Of a stretch of DNA of 33,105 bases, positions 1-9,056 are shown piece by piece; positions within the stretch are counted from its first letter, which is position 1, and every line of letters starts with the position of its first letter. The notes beneath the pieces were generated by a model. That model did not search any database, was not told the origin of the DNA, and was given only the letters and a program-made list of their open reading frames with translations. A program made the position numbers and the translations under genes. The DNA is taken from positions 1 to 33,105 of the forward strand of contig JAXHVO010000109.1 of NCBI GenBank assembly GCA_034189135.1, read 5' to 3'. This DNA is from Thermodesulfobacteriota bacterium. GTDB taxonomy: Bacteria; Desulfobacterota; Desulfobacteria; Desulfobacterales; JAUWMJ01.

Positions 1-2
1 AA

Positions 3-92
3 GAAAGAATCCTCAAGGGAATTGAAGAAATCAATACTGAGCCCGTTGTACATTGCTGGAAGAAATTCGATTTACCGCAAGCTAATATGTAA
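3..92 (+). CDS. 3' end of a truncated ORF, possibly an IS630-type transposase
   Basis: The window opens inside a reading frame that runs 29 codons from base 3 to a TAA at 90-92. The translated tail is coding-like and includes the segment EEINTEPVVHCWKKFDL. C-termini of IS630/DDE-type transposases often have a pattern of this sort (E-IN--PV---WK), but this is a resemblance from memory over a very short stretch. The gene would converge on phnE, whose stop lies 21 bp away. Identity is uncertain; that an ORF ends here is more likely than its assignment. Confidence 0.35.
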   Translation, partial: ERILKGIEEINTEPVVHCWKKFDLPQANM

Positions 93-113
93 AAGTATTA
101 ATGAAACGTATTA

Positions 114-1223
114 CTAGATAAAATAATTTCTCAACTTTCCACACAAGTAATCCAGAATACTGACCGAAACGATTACCATGATCATCATCATGCAGACTTC
201 ACGGTAAAGGTAACCGTTTAGCTTATCGAACATCAAAAAACCGATTCCACCGGCGCCGCAAAAACCCAGAATGGTGGCACTGCGAACATTTGATTCGAAC
301 CTCAGCAGACTGTAGCTGACTATGGTTGGCATTACCTGCGGAATGATGGAAAAAGAAATCACCTGACCGGAACCACTGCCGGTAGAGACAAGCGCTTCCA
401 CCTGGCCGGGTTCAATGGCTTCAATCGCCTCGCTGAAAACTTTTCCCAGAATGCCGGTCGTGTGGATAAACAAAGCAAGGATACCGGCAAAAGGCCCCAG
501 ACCGATAATGGCAACAAACATAAGCGCCATGACAAACTCATTAAAGCCTCGAGCGGAATCCAGCAACCGCCTCACCACAAAATATGATATCCACCGGAGA
601 CTGCGATGAAAAAAGCTTTCTCCGGGTGCAATAAGTTCAAGAACGTTTTTTGCGGCAAAAAGTGAAAAGGGAATAGCCGCAATAACGGCGAGAAGGGTCC
701 CCCAGATGGCCATCATCACTGTTTCCAAAAGCGCTGTGGAGTATGATAATAATTTGAAAGAGCGGGTTTCAGGGGGAAAAAACCCGCCCCTTTTCAGGTC
801 CAGCAACCGGATATATTCTTCATCGATCATCCTTTGCCTCTCCACAGGATCCTGATCAGCAAGAATCTTTTTAACCAGATCTTCAATCTCCCTGTTTTTT
901 TTTCTGTGATCCGGTTTCTGGTCTGATTGAAGTGCCTTATATTTCTCACGCACTTGGCTGCGAGCTTCCTCTTGAGCGATAATTTGAGGCAGCCTTTTGG
1001 CACTGTGGCGGGCGGTTTTTTTATCAATCTCATCTACCTGCCTGCCAAAAAGGTATTCAAAGGCGTTTTGCCTTTTGTTCCAGACCTTGAAAGGGCTGAT
1101 GTCGCACCATACGTAACTGAAAATCAATATAGCTGAGATGGTGATACCCATGACAGTCAGGGCGATCTTGCGCCGGGGAGTTAGTCTCGGCGCAAGATCT
1201 TCTAGAGTAGCCTCTTTTTGCAT
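114..1223 (-). CDS. phnE: Phosphonate ABC transporter permease PhnE, with an unusual charged N-terminal insert
   Basis: Inner-membrane permease of the PhnCDE importer, which brings alkylphosphonates into the cytoplasm using PhnC as ATPase and PhnD as binding protein. The C-terminal 215 residues are a typical PhnE domain: several hydrophobic helices and an ABC coupling (EAA-type) loop around TGSGSGQVISFSIIPQVMP. The start codon lies one base after the phnD stop, with a purine-rich GGAAGAAGTAGG ahead of it, so the two are translationally linked. The protein is 369 aa, against about 260-280 aa for common PhnE proteins. The excess is an N-terminal helix (residues about 19-40) followed by about 85 highly charged, probably coiled-coil residues (about 61-145) before the permease core. 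The gene is last in the phn transcript. Confidence 0.93.
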   Translation of the reverse strand: MQKEATLEDLAPRLTPRRKIALTVMGITISAILIFSYVWCDISPFKVWNKRQNAFEYLFGRQVDEIDKKTARHSAKRLPQIIAQEEARSQVREKYKALQSDQKPDHRKKNREIEDLVKKILADQDPVERQRMIDEEYIRLLDLKRGGFFPPETRSFKLLSYSTALLETVMMAIWGTLLAVIAAIPFSLFAAKNVLELIAPGESFFHRSLRWISYFVVRRLLDSARGFNEFVMALMFVAIIGLGPFAGILALFIHTTGILGKVFSEAIEAIEPGQVEALVSTGSGSGQVISFSIIPQVMPTIVSYSLLRFESNVRSATILGFCGAGGIGFLMFDKLNGYLYREVCMMMIMVIVSVSILDYLCGKLRNYFI

Positions 1224-1224
1224 C

Positions 1225-2109
1225 CTACTTCTTCCCTTTCAACTCTGCTTTTAACTTTTTAAGATAACGGATGGGGTCGTAGGTACTATCATCACAGTGT
1301 GTGTAACCTCCGATTTGAAGCTTTTGGAGACCCATTTTATCGCTGTTAAACATCATCAATGCGCCAGCATAGGCTGCTTTCAGGCTCTCCGGCAGATCAC
1401 CCCTTACGCACATGGGAGATCCTGGAATAAGATCCGACGTCCATAAAATATTAAAATCATCATTGCTCACCTGGCCTTTTTCAGCCATACGCCTCAAATC
1501 GATGTCATTGGTTGAAGCCACTTCAATCGTGCCGTTTTTTACACCCAGAATAGATGCTCCGTGAGAACCCGACCACTTGACATGCTTGAAGTATTTTTTC
1601 GGATCCACCTTCAGGTCTCTTTTAAACAGGACCATGGGAACGAGGTAGCCTGATGTTGAGTTGGGATCATTAAAAGCAAAACCATGACCTTTGGCCTGCT
1701 CCAGGGTTTTGATTCCGGATCCCTTCTTAGAGATAATAACACCGTAATAGCCTTTCTGGCCGGATTCGCCCATTTCCAAAGCAACGGCCTGGGCATTTGC
1801 CTTGTTTGCAGCATCCGTGTAACTCTTGGGGCCGAAATAGGCGAATTCTATATGCTTATGGGTCATTGCCGTAATAATTCCTGCGTAGTCCGAAGCGCTT
1901 TTTCCTTCAACCTCGATTCCGAGAACACTCTCCAAATGATTAATAAGCGGTTTAAACCGTGCAATGATATCCGCCCCACCTTCAGTGGGAATAAGGCCGA
2001 TGCGGACTTTCTTCGGCCAGTTGGCCGGGTTGGCATTGGCAAAAGTAACGGCGACCATCATCAAAACCACAAAACTACATACCATCATAAAGATTCTTTT
2101 TTTTAACAT
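1225..2109 (-). CDS. phnD: Phosphonate ABC transporter substrate-binding protein PhnD
   Basis: Periplasmic binding protein that captures phosphonates and delivers them to PhnE. I set the start at 2109 rather than at the upstream in-frame ATG at 2145, because AAGGAGAAAAAA sits directly before 2109 and the protein then begins with a classic signal peptide: KK-R, a hydrophobic stretch rich in M, V and F, and a small-residue region ending near ANA. The mature part has PhnD/phosphonate-binding features such as VRIGLIPTEGGADIIARF, FAYFGPKSY and FNDPNSTSGYLVP. The product is 294 aa, normal for the family. It lies between phnC (88 bp upstream) and phnE (1 bp downstream), in the order phnC-D-E. Confidence 0.93.
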   Translation of the reverse strand: MLKKRIFMMVCSFVVLMMVAVTFANANPANWPKKVRIGLIPTEGGADIIARFKPLINHLESVLGIEVEGKSASDYAGIITAMTHKHIEFAYFGPKSYTDAANKANAQAVALEMGESGQKGYYGVIISKKGSGIKTLEQAKGHGFAFNDPNSTSGYLVPMVLFKRDLKVDPKKYFKHVKWSGSHGASILGVKNGTIEVASTNDIDLRRMAEKGQVSNDDFNILWTSDLIPGSPMCVRGDLPESLKAAYAGALMMFNSDKMGLQKLQIGGYTHCDDSTYDPIRYLKKLKAELKGKK

Positions 2110-2197
2110 TTTTTTCTCCTTTTCCTGGTTAAAAGTTAATTCCAAAGCATAACTATTAAAAGCAACATAATCACATTTTCAGCCGAGCCTTGAGCCA

Positions 2198-3037
2198 TCA
2201 GCCGGCAACCGCATATGCACGAATCCTTTCAGTTTCTCCTCCTTCACGGCCCTGATAAATCCAGGCTACTGTGTCCGGAGACATATCCTCGCCTTTTCCA
2301 TCAAAAATCATCTCTCCATCTGCCATTCCTACAATCCGCCTGCCATAACGCAGTGCAAAATCTATATGGTGAAGGTTGACAATAACCGGGATTTTCTGGT
2401 TCTGATTGATCTGCCGCATAATTTCCATTACTTTTTCAGCACTGTGGGGATCAAGGCTGGATATCGGTTCATCAGCCAGAAACACATCCGGCTCCTGGGC
2501 AAGAGTTCGTGCTATAGCCACACGCTGCTGCTGACCGCCGGAGAGAGTATCCGCCCGTTGAAAAGCCAGATGTTCAATCCCCACCTGTTTCAGACATTCA
2601 AAGGCGATTTCTTTTTCTAATTGGGAAAACAGTCTGATTATGGATGATCCATAGGATATGGGTCCCTGGTTGAATCGAAGTCTTCCTGCCAAAACGTTGG
2701 ACAAAACCGACAGCCGAGGCACTAAATTAAACTGCTGGAAAATCATCCCCACCCGCTGTCTGACTTTCTTTAATCCTGCACCATTTCCATAGGTGATGTC
2801 TTTTCCGTTAAGTTCAATCAGCCCTTCGGTAGGTGTGATCAAACGGTTCAAGCAGCGAAGAAAGGTCGATTTGCCAGCGCCGGAAGAACCGATGATGGAT
2901 ACAAATTCATCTCGCTGAATGGTGAAATCAACATTTTTAAGCGCCCGGGTTCCATTGGGATAGGTTTTACCAAGCCCCTTGGTACGCAGAACAGGGATGT
3001 CTTGATGTTTAGTTTTAATTGGAATTTTTTGCCCCAT
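2198..3037 (-). CDS. phnC: Phosphonate ABC transporter ATP-binding protein PhnC
   Basis: ATPase subunit of the phosphonate importer. It has Walker A (GSSGAGKST), a Q-loop ([22 protein letters not shown], the last part being characteristic of PhnC), the ABC signature LSGGQQQR and Walker B (VFLADEP) followed by the H-loop region [12 protein letters not shown]. Length is 279 aa, as expected. The start is well supported by GAAAGGAGGAAAA just upstream. The gene begins 55 bp after the phnM stop and is followed by phnD and phnE, so the importer forms the distal part of the phn transcription unit. An alternative substrate, such as phosphite or phosphate, cannot be excluded, but the C-P lyase neighbours favour phosphonates. 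Confidence 0.94.
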   Translation of the reverse strand: MGQKIPIKTKHQDIPVLRTKGLGKTYPNGTRALKNVDFTIQRDEFVSIIGSSGAGKSTFLRCLNRLITPTEGLIELNGKDITYGNGAGLKKVRQRVGMIFQQFNLVPRLSVLSNVLAGRLRFNQGPISYGSSIIRLFSQLEKEIAFECLKQVGIEHLAFQRADTLSGGQQQRVAIARTLAQEPDVFLADEPISSLDPHSAEKVMEIMRQINQNQKIPVIVNLHHIDFALRYGRRIVGMADGEMIFDGKGEDMSPDTVAWIYQGREGGETERIRAYAVAG

Positions 3038-3092
3038 TTTTCCTCCTTTCTACGGCGTTATTAAATCTTTGTTAAATTAGAAACTTTGTAGC

Positions 3093-4256
3093 TTAAGTTT
3101 TCGAATTATAGACACATCTGCCCGATACCCAGGTTTGTGATACCTGCGCCCATGGCTCTGTATGATCGATTACAATCAGATCGGCAGGCGCGCCAGCAAT
3201 AAGCCTGCCGGCTGCAACTGTTTCCTTAAGATAATCTCCAGGGTTTGAGGTTACCAATTTTAGAGTGTCCTGCAGGTCCAGGGGGTGCCTTTTGCTCGCA
3301 AAAAAGGGAACCTGCAGGAGACACTCGGGATAGTAATCACTTACCAGTGCATCACATAGTCCGCTTTTTAATGCATCTGAAGCTTTCAGGTGGTTGTTTG
3401 ATGAACAACCGCGGATGAGGTTCGGAGCGCCCATAAAAACATTTATTTTTAAATTTTTTGCGGCTTTAACCGCTTCCATGCAAACTGGAAATTCGGACGC
3501 GGTAACACCTATTTCCTTGAGCAAAGCCACCTTTTCCACCGAATCATCGTCATGACTCAAAAACGGCAGATCGTATTCGCGTATCCTTGAAGCGAGACGC
3601 ATGGCCTTATCCCAACCCAGTTCGCGGGTTCGTTTTTTACGAACCACCATTTGAAGGACTTCTTCCCGGGTCAGCTTATACGTGCCGGTGTAGTAATTAA
3701 TAAAAGACTCAAGAGTCCTGAACTGGCCCTGCCCGGGGGTATGATCCATAAAAGATACAGCATCTATAAGCCGCTCATCCAAAAGCCGCTTAATGACTTC
3801 AGCACCATGTTTGGTCCCTATTTCATATCTAGCATGCACCCGATGTCGCACAATAGATTTATTGGATTTCGAATATTGGTGAATCAGCCGAACCTGACTT
3901 TCCGCTCTTTCAGAAGATCTCAGACCCAGTTCATTATCTGCAAAGCTGAGGGCGTGACAAAAGGTGGTAATACCGCATGAAACAATCCTTCTATCGAGAT
4001 TCTGGAGGGCAAATTCAGCGTCAAAATAGACACCGGGCCTGATCTCGATACATTTTTCCAGGGCATCGGAATGAAGATCGACCATTCCAGGGGCGATGAG
4101 TCGACCATTGACATTAAAGGAGATGTCCGCTAGGGGACGGTTATTTCCTGCTGACACAGAGACTATCCCTTCCTCGTTAAAAAGGACCGCCCCTTTCGGA
4201 TAGAGTTGTTTCCCGTTAAATACAGGGCCTCCATAAAGACAAATCGATTTTTTCAT
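3093..4256 (-). CDS. phnM: Alpha-D-ribose 1-methylphosphonate 5-triphosphate diphosphatase PhnM
   Basis: Amidohydrolase-superfamily enzyme that releases pyrophosphate from ribose 1-methylphosphonate 5-triphosphate, giving the substrate on which PhnJ cuts the C-P bond. Visible family marks are GMVDLHSDALEK (first metal-binding region), the SFMDHTPGQGQF segment, SHDDDSVE, VFMGAPNLIRG and SDYYPECLL, closely parallel to E. coli PhnM. Length is 387 aa, normal. It follows phnL after a 148-bp gap, the largest gap inside the phn run. The start at 4256 has only a weak ribosome-binding site, so a slightly different start is possible. The gap holds a 12-bp palindrome centred near 4279 but no convincing promoter. 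Confidence 0.94.
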   Translation of the reverse strand: MKKSICLYGGPVFNGKQLYPKGAVLFNEEGIVSVSAGNNRPLADISFNVNGRLIAPGMVDLHSDALEKCIEIRPGVYFDAEFALQNLDRRIVSCGITTFCHALSFADNELGLRSSERAESQVRLIHQYSKSNKSIVRHRVHARYEIGTKHGAEVIKRLLDERLIDAVSFMDHTPGQGQFRTLESFINYYTGTYKLTREEVLQMVVRKKRTRELGWDKAMRLASRIREYDLPFLSHDDDSVEKVALLKEIGVTASEFPVCMEAVKAAKNLKINVFMGAPNLIRGCSSNNHLKASDALKSGLCDALVSDYYPECLLQVPFFASKRHPLDLQDTLKLVTSNPGDYLKETVAAGRLIAGAPADLIVIDHTEPWAQVSQTWVSGRCVYNSKT

Positions 4257-4404
4257 ATCTTTTGATACCTTCTAAACGATCGTTTTAAGCAAGACAATCT
4301 CATCATTTATATTTGCCGCTTTTAAACCGAATCCATATTTGGTCTTAATGAGGGCAAAGTTAGTTTTTTGTAAAATATGGCAGTATCTAATCTGCTGAAG
4401 TGGG

Positions 4405-5112
4405 TTATTTGGAGCAGGTATGGTTGTTAACCGGATAAATCTTTACACGTCTTGATGTAACCCGGTTTCTTATATCCTTATCATGAAAAATTCCTATAAT
4501 TGATGTGCCCATATCGATGGCCTCTTTTATGATTTCAATCACAGTTTCTGTGTTTTCAGGATCAAGGCTGGCGGTGGGTTCATCAAGAAGCATGACGGGG
4601 TATGTTGCAATAAATCCCCTGGCAATGTTTATTCTCTGCTGTTCGCCGCCGGAAAAGGTTGTGGGAGATAAAGACCAGAGGCGTTGGGGTATTCGCAGCC
4701 GACTTAAAAGTTTTTCAGCAAGGGTGCGGGATATTTTTTCTGATGCACCTCTGACTCTCATGGGTTCCATGACAACCTGTATAGCCGGTACCCGGGGAAT
4801 CACCCGCAGGAATTGGCTCACATACCCGATGGTCCATTTGCGAATATGAAGCACGCTATGTGGGTCGGCGTCTGCCAGATTTACCGAACGACCGTCGTGG
4901 CTGATTTGAATTTTACCTGATCCGGTCTTATAATTGCCATATAGAAGCCGCAATAGTGTGCTCTTTCCCGCACCTGAAGGACCAACCAGCGCGACGCTCT
5001 CACCAGGCTTCAGTTTCAGATGAAAGTCCCTGAACACAGGAATCTTTGCTTCTTCCTGGGTATGAAGAAAGAAATTCTTATTTAGTTTATCTACATTTAT
5101 CATACATTTCAT
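4405..5112 (-). CDS. phnL: Phosphonate C-P lyase system protein PhnL
   Basis: ABC-type ATPase subunit of the C-P lyase machinery. It is a soluble companion of the PhnGHIJ core, and despite its fold it is not a transporter subunit. Walker A is GPSGAGKST, the signature region is FSGGEQQRINIARG and Walker B is VMLLDEPTASLD. The segment around GYVSQFLRVIPRVPAIQVV is typical of PhnL rather than PhnK or PhnC. Length is 235 aa. The first ATG has GAGGGAG about 11 bp upstream; an ATG three codons later is an alternative. The gene follows phnK by 27 bp and precedes phnM, the usual K-L-M order. Confidence 0.94.
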   Translation of the reverse strand: MKCMINVDKLNKNFFLHTQEEAKIPVFRDFHLKLKPGESVALVGPSGAGKSTLLRLLYGNYKTGSGKIQISHDGRSVNLADADPHSVLHIRKWTIGYVSQFLRVIPRVPAIQVVMEPMRVRGASEKISRTLAEKLLSRLRIPQRLWSLSPTTFSGGEQQRINIARGFIATYPVMLLDEPTASLDPENTETVIEIIKEAIDMGTSIIGIFHDKDIRNRVTSRRVKIYPVNNHTCSK

Positions 5113-5139
5113 ATTTAAAGACGCTCCCTCAGGGTTTAT

Positions 5140-5928
5140 CTAAGGGTGTAATATAGAGGAAACCAAAAGCTGTGTGTAAGGGTGCTGAGGATCATCCAGA
5201 ACCTGATCCGTAAGTCCGGATTCCACCGCTTCGCCACCCTTCATAACAATCAGGCGATGTGCCAGAAGACGTGTGACGGCCAGATCATGGGTCACCATCA
5301 CCACTGACAGCTCCAGTTCGGTAACCAGACATCTGAGCAGATCCAAGAGGCGTGCCTGCACGGAAACATCCAGGCCGCTTGTGGGCTCATCCATAAAAAT
5401 GAGACGGGGATCGGTCACCAGATTGCGGGCAATTTGAAGCCGCTGCAGCATACCCCCGGAAAATGTGACGGGCATATCGTCAATTCTATCCGGATCAATT
5501 TCAACTTTTTCAAGCCAGTTCAACGCCTGGCGACGGACATCGCCGTAGTGTCGAAGCCCATTGGCCATGAGGCGTTCGCCGATGTTGCCCCCTGCGCTAA
5601 CATGCATCCTTAGACCGTCTCTCGGGTTTTGATACACTGTTCCCATTTCGGTTCGCATCACAAGTCTTCTTTGTGCCTCAGGGGCCAAGCACATATCTAT
5701 CATTCCTCCATTGCTTGAATACCAGACAGCACCTTCGGAAGGCGGCAGTTGCCCTGATATGCAGTTGAGCAATGTTGTTTTTCCCGATCCGGATTCTCCG
5801 ACAATTCCAAGAACCTCTCCCGGCCACAGCTCAAAGTCAATTCGATTGCAGCCGATTCTCAGACCGTAATATTTGCTGATGGCTTTAACCTTGAGCAAAG
5901 GATTATGATGCGAATCTTTTAGGCACAT
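5140..5928 (-). CDS. phnK: Phosphonate C-P lyase system protein PhnK
   Basis: ABC-type ATPase that binds the PhnGHIJ core complex near PhnJ. It has Walker A GESGSGKTT, the Q-loop region MGTVYQNPRDGLRMHVSAGGNIGERLM (GTVYQNPRDGLR is characteristic of PhnK), signature FSGGMLQRLQIARN and Walker B LIFMDEPTSGLDVS. Length is 262 aa, near the usual 252-260. Its start overlaps the phnJ stop by 10 bp, which implies translational coupling and fits the known PhnJ-PhnK physical contact. Similarity to oligopeptide-transporter ATPases is a family-wide trait and does not change the assignment. Confidence 0.94.
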   Translation of the reverse strand: MCLKDSHHNPLLKVKAISKYYGLRIGCNRIDFELWPGEVLGIVGESGSGKTTLLNCISGQLPPSEGAVWYSSNGGMIDMCLAPEAQRRLVMRTEMGTVYQNPRDGLRMHVSAGGNIGERLMANGLRHYGDVRRQALNWLEKVEIDPDRIDDMPVTFSGGMLQRLQIARNLVTDPRLIFMDEPTSGLDVSVQARLLDLLRCLVTELELSVVMVTHDLAVTRLLAHRLIVMKGGEAVESGLTDQVLDDPQHPYTQLLVSSILHP

Positions 5929-6875
5929 TTTTTTGCCACCACCTTTATCGAATTTTCAACATTTTCAGTTGATTCTTTCCGACTGCCCTTATGAACTTTA
6001 ACCATACGTTCATTGCAATGGTTGGTATCCGAACAGACAAACAATTTTGTCCCCTTGTCATCCATGATTATCTCATCAAGATAACTGACGTTTGAGCCAC
6101 ACAGCGCGCAATGCTGCGACCAGCACTCCACTTCAAAGGGATAATCATTGAAATCGAGACTTTTAACCTTTGTATATGGCGGTACTGCATAAATACGCTT
6201 TTCTCTGCCTGCACCAAAAAGCTGTAATGCAGGCATACCATTCATTTTGGGGTTGTCGAATTTGGGTATGGGAGAGGGGCTCATCACATAGCAGTCGTTG
6301 ACCAGTACAGGATAATCAAATGCTTTCGCAATACGACCATGTCTGGAGATATCTTCGTAGAGTTTAACATACATAATACCATATTCTCTGAGGGCATGCA
6401 TCCGTCGAACCTCTTTGTCTCTGGGCTCTATGAAACGAAGGGGTTCCGGAATGGGAACCTGATAAACAATGATTTGGTCTTTTGTCAGTTGTGTCTCAGG
6501 AATACGGTGGCGGGTTTGAATAATGGTTGCTTCCAGTGTCCGGGTTGTCGTAAGGACCCCTGCAGTTCTGGAAAAAAACCGTCGAATACTCACAGCATTG
6601 GTGGTATCATCCGCCCCCTGGTCAATAACTTTCAGGATATCTTCAGCGCCGATCAGAGATGCGGTGATTTGCATGCCGCCCGTTCCCCAGCCGTAAGGCA
6701 ACGGCATTTCCCGGCTGCCAAAAGGCACCTGGTGTCCCGGGATGGCCACGGCTTTTAAAATGGTACGGCGGATCATCCGTTTTGTTTGCTCATCCAGATA
6801 AGCAAAATTATATCCTTCCATGATGGACGATTGGTTCCTTTTAGTTTTACTCAGTCCGTTAAGTCGTCGGCTCAT
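5919..6875 (-). CDS. phnJ: Alpha-D-ribose 1-methylphosphonate 5-phosphate C-P lyase PhnJ
   Basis: Radical-SAM enzyme that breaks the carbon-phosphorus bond, releasing the hydrocarbon (methane from methylphosphonate) and ribose 1,2-cyclic phosphate 5-phosphate. The key residues are all present at a constant +15 offset from E. coli PhnJ: Cys256, Cys259, Cys281 and Cys287 (E. coli 241, 244, 266, 272) in HCALCGSNVSYLDE and FVCSDTNHC, and Gly47 in AIPGHQVPFG (E. coli radical Gly32). Length is 318 aa, longer than E. coli mainly at both ends; the C-terminal tail after the last Cys is lysine-rich. The start at 6875 overlaps phnI by 17 bp and has a weak ribosome-binding site. An internal Met19 just before GYNFAYLDEQ is the alternative start. 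An intact active site predicts function. Confidence 0.96.
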   Translation of the reverse strand: MSRRLNGLSKTKRNQSSIMEGYNFAYLDEQTKRMIRRTILKAVAIPGHQVPFGSREMPLPYGWGTGGMQITASLIGAEDILKVIDQGADDTTNAVSIRRFFSRTAGVLTTTRTLEATIIQTRHRIPETQLTKDQIIVYQVPIPEPLRFIEPRDKEVRRMHALREYGIMYVKLYEDISRHGRIAKAFDYPVLVNDCYVMSPSPIPKFDNPKMNGMPALQLFGAGREKRIYAVPPYTKVKSLDFNDYPFEVECWSQHCALCGSNVSYLDEIIMDDKGTKLFVCSDTNHCNERMVKVHKGSRKESTENVENSIKVVAKKCA

Positions 6876-7986
6876 CTTCGATTTTTCTGTTTAACTTGCT
6901 GTCATTTTTGAATTCAGACTGCCGGCTTCGCATCAATACAAGTTCAGCCTGAAAGTCGACATAATGAGGAAGCTTTAAATGCTCGATAAAACCGGAAGCT
7001 TGGACATTATCACTGTGAAAAAGCACAAATTCTTCGCTTTGGGCCGGATATTCAAAATCTTCTCCCAATTCCCTGCTGCGCAACGCATAATCGACTATGG
7101 CCATTGCCATTGCTTTGCGCTCACAATGACCGAAGGTCAATCCATATCCTTTGATAAACCGGGGAGGTGTATCGTCCGATCCCATAAAGCGGTTGAACAT
7201 GATACATTCGGTGACCGGGATCTCTCCAATCTCAATGGCAAATCCCAATTCTTCGGGAGTGAATTCCACGGTTACTTTCCCATATCGAATTTCTCCCAAA
7301 AAAGGGTGCCCAGAAGCGCCAAAACCTCTCAAAAGAGAATAGGCAAGGGATAGTATAAATCCTTCATCACCCCTTGCAAGGTTCTGAAGGCGTATTTCTC
7401 TCCCAGCAGGAACTTCAAGGGGATCACGGGTCAAATCAGCCACATATTTCTTTTGGTCATCTGTGGTTTCATCATGGAGAAGGCCTTCGGCTGCCAGCAG
7501 ATCAGCCACTCTCGGCATGTTTTTTTGGATGGCTTCGTCCACTATTTCACTGCGGCATGTTCCCGAATTTTCCTTCTGGGGCACTGCCAGGGCGAAATCA
7601 ATGAGGCGGTGTGTATAATCATAGGTCGCACCGAGCACCTGACCTCCTGGAATATCTTTGAATGAAGATGAGATACGCCTTTTAATCTCCATAGTGGCTG
7701 TATCTATGGGCTTGGAATATCCAAATCGTGGCAAGGTTGTCCGGTAGGCCCTGATAAGAAATATTGCTTCTACCAGGTCTCCCTGAGACTGTTTGATGGA
7801 AATGGCTGCAAGCTCAGGATCGTAAAGAGATCCTTCTGTCATCACCCGGTCTATTGAAAGACCCAACTGCTCTTTAATCTGAGAAATTTCCAATTCGGGA
7901 ACACCACAGTCACCACGACGTTTTTCAGCCAACAGTTTATGTGCGTTGGCGATCGCCTCTTCACCCCCTTTTACGGCAACATACAT
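6859..7986 (-). CDS. phnI: C-P lyase core subunit PhnI (ribose phosphonate triphosphate synthase subunit)
   Basis: Core subunit of the PhnGHIJ complex. With PhnG and PhnH it swaps the adenine of ATP for the phosphonate, forming ribose 1-phosphonate 5-triphosphate. Family marks are the MYVAVKGGEEAIANAH start, the segments LSIDRVMTEGSLYDPELAA, AIFLIRAYRTTLPRFGYS and GGQVLGATYDYTHRLIDFAL, and a C-terminal AELVLMRSRQ. Length is 375 aa, compared with about 354 in E. coli. It starts 3 bp after the phnH stop and overlaps phnJ by 17 bp, as expected for a stoichiometric complex. Confidence 0.95.
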   Translation of the reverse strand: MYVAVKGGEEAIANAHKLLAEKRRGDCGVPELEISQIKEQLGLSIDRVMTEGSLYDPELAAISIKQSQGDLVEAIFLIRAYRTTLPRFGYSKPIDTATMEIKRRISSSFKDIPGGQVLGATYDYTHRLIDFALAVPQKENSGTCRSEIVDEAIQKNMPRVADLLAAEGLLHDETTDDQKKYVADLTRDPLEVPAGREIRLQNLARGDEGFILSLAYSLLRGFGASGHPFLGEIRYGKVTVEFTPEELGFAIEIGEIPVTECIMFNRFMGSDDTPPRFIKGYGLTFGHCERKAMAMAIVDYALRSRELGEDFEYPAQSEEFVLFHSDNVQASGFIEHLKLPHYVDFQAELVLMRSRQSEFKNDSKLNRKIEDEPTT

Positions 7987-7989
7987 AAC

Positions 7990-8592
7990 TTAACCTTCTG
8001 CTTTCGTTGCACGGGGTAAAGCCGCAAGCTTGTTTTCCCAGGTGAAAAGAATATCTACTCCCAGAGGGAACCGATCGAATTGATGCTGTCTTTCCTGCCA
8101 GAAACGTTTTGTTAAGCCTCCTGTTTTCAGGGTTAAAAAAGTTTCAATACCGGGACCCGTCAATCGTATGCCATCTGTTGAACTTAATCCTTCGGTTTGC
8201 ATAATAAGTGTGGTTGAAGATTCAGGGCACTCATCGCTTCCTGTATTAAATTTATTGAGGATAGGTATTTCATCACTTCGAGTGATTAAAGCAAAAACAG
8301 CTTTCGAAGGATCGGCTGAAATAGGACATCCACAATGAAATCTAAGCCAGTCCACCCCCTTTGAGCCTGGTTTAAGGTCTGTCCAGAGAGTTGTATCAAA
8401 ATCTATCAGAGTCATACAAACAGCGGCTGATGCTGGATTCATGGGAGTTGGAGGCGAAAGAAATTTATATATACTAACGATTTTTCCCGGATGTGCCATG
8501 GCATCTAGCATGGCCCGAAAGGTCTGTTGGGAACCTTGAACCGGGTCTGAAAATCCTGGCGTCAGTTTGCTTAAGTCAATAGGGGAAAGCAT
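7990..8592 (-). CDS. phnH: C-P lyase core subunit PhnH
   Basis: Subunit of the PhnGHIJ core needed with PhnG and PhnI for formation of the ribose-phosphonate triphosphate. The protein has the typical PhnH opening, with PGFSDPVQGSQQTFRAMLDAMAHPG, and the later GPGIETFLTLKTGG and FPLGVDILFT segments seen across the family. Length is 200 aa, against 194 in E. coli. The start lies 2 bp after the phnG stop and the stop 3 bp before phnI, so G-H-I are tightly coupled. Confidence 0.94.
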   Translation of the reverse strand: MLSPIDLSKLTPGFSDPVQGSQQTFRAMLDAMAHPGKIVSIYKFLSPPTPMNPASAAVCMTLIDFDTTLWTDLKPGSKGVDWLRFHCGCPISADPSKAVFALITRSDEIPILNKFNTGSDECPESSTTLIMQTEGLSSTDGIRLTGPGIETFLTLKTGGLTKRFWQERQHQFDRFPLGVDILFTWENKLAALPRATKAEG

Positions 8593-8594
8593 TG

Positions 8595-9056
8595 CTATTC
8601 GCCTCGAACCATAGTAAAAAAATCGACCTTAGTTGCAGCTGACTTTTTTGAGGCCTCTTTTCTTTTCTTATCAAAGGATGACTTGAGTCTGGAAATAACG
8701 CTGCTAAAAATATTGTGATGGTAAACAGGGTCTTGCAAGAGGGCGTCAAATATGGCTGCAAGTTCAGCATGCCTGTGATCACACCCCGCAACATAAGCGC
8801 TGCCCACATATCCCTTTACTGTTTGTATCGTACAGCGACTGGTCGTCATCTCGCCAAGGTTAAATCTGGGTCCGGAGCCTCCTGCACGACCGCGAACCAT
8901 CATGCTGCCTGTTTCCGGCTTGTGTAAATGCCGGTAAATCGGCTTTTCAGATAGTTTCTGCCAGACATTTTCCAGCTCACTGGATGAAGACTTGGCCAAA
9001 ACGCTCATCCATTGTTTCCGGTCATTTATGGTATGCGAAAATTTATCAGTGGACAT
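8595..9056 (-). CDS. phnG: C-P lyase core subunit PhnG
   Basis: Smallest subunit of the C-P lyase core. Recognisable by RKQWMSVLAKSS near the N-terminus, ETGSMMVRGRAGGSGPRFNLGE, the GYVGSAYVAGCDHRHAELAAIFDALLQD segment and the VDFFTMVRG C-terminus, which matches the same end in E. coli PhnG. Length is 153 aa (E. coli 150). AGAGGAAC precedes the ATG. It is the first canonical phn gene of the transcript, preceded by a small ORF at 9138-9323 and a candidate Pho box at 9411-9450. No phnF-type GntR regulator is present beside it. Confidence 0.94.
   Translation of the reverse strand: MSTDKFSHTINDRKQWMSVLAKSSSSELENVWQKLSEKPIYRHLHKPETGSMMVRGRAGGSGPRFNLGEMTTSRCTIQTVKGYVGSAYVAGCDHRHAELAAIFDALLQDPVYHHNIFSSVISRLKSSFDKKRKEASKKSAATKVDFFTMVRGE

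Noticed and set aside
2109-2145. Longer N-terminus for PhnD starting at 2145
   Set aside because: It would place 12 charged residues before the signal peptide and ignore the AAGGAG site directly before 2109.
3060-3077. Pho-box-like pair (ATTTAAC, ATTTAAT, 11 bp apart) just before phnC
   Set aside because: It ends only 22 bp before the phnC ATG, leaving no room for a -10 box plus the ribosome-binding site; it is probably chance in AT-rich sequence.
4274-4285. 12-bp palindrome AAACGATCGTTT upstream of phnM
   Set aside because: Too short to assign, with no promoter elements around it and no second copy seen.
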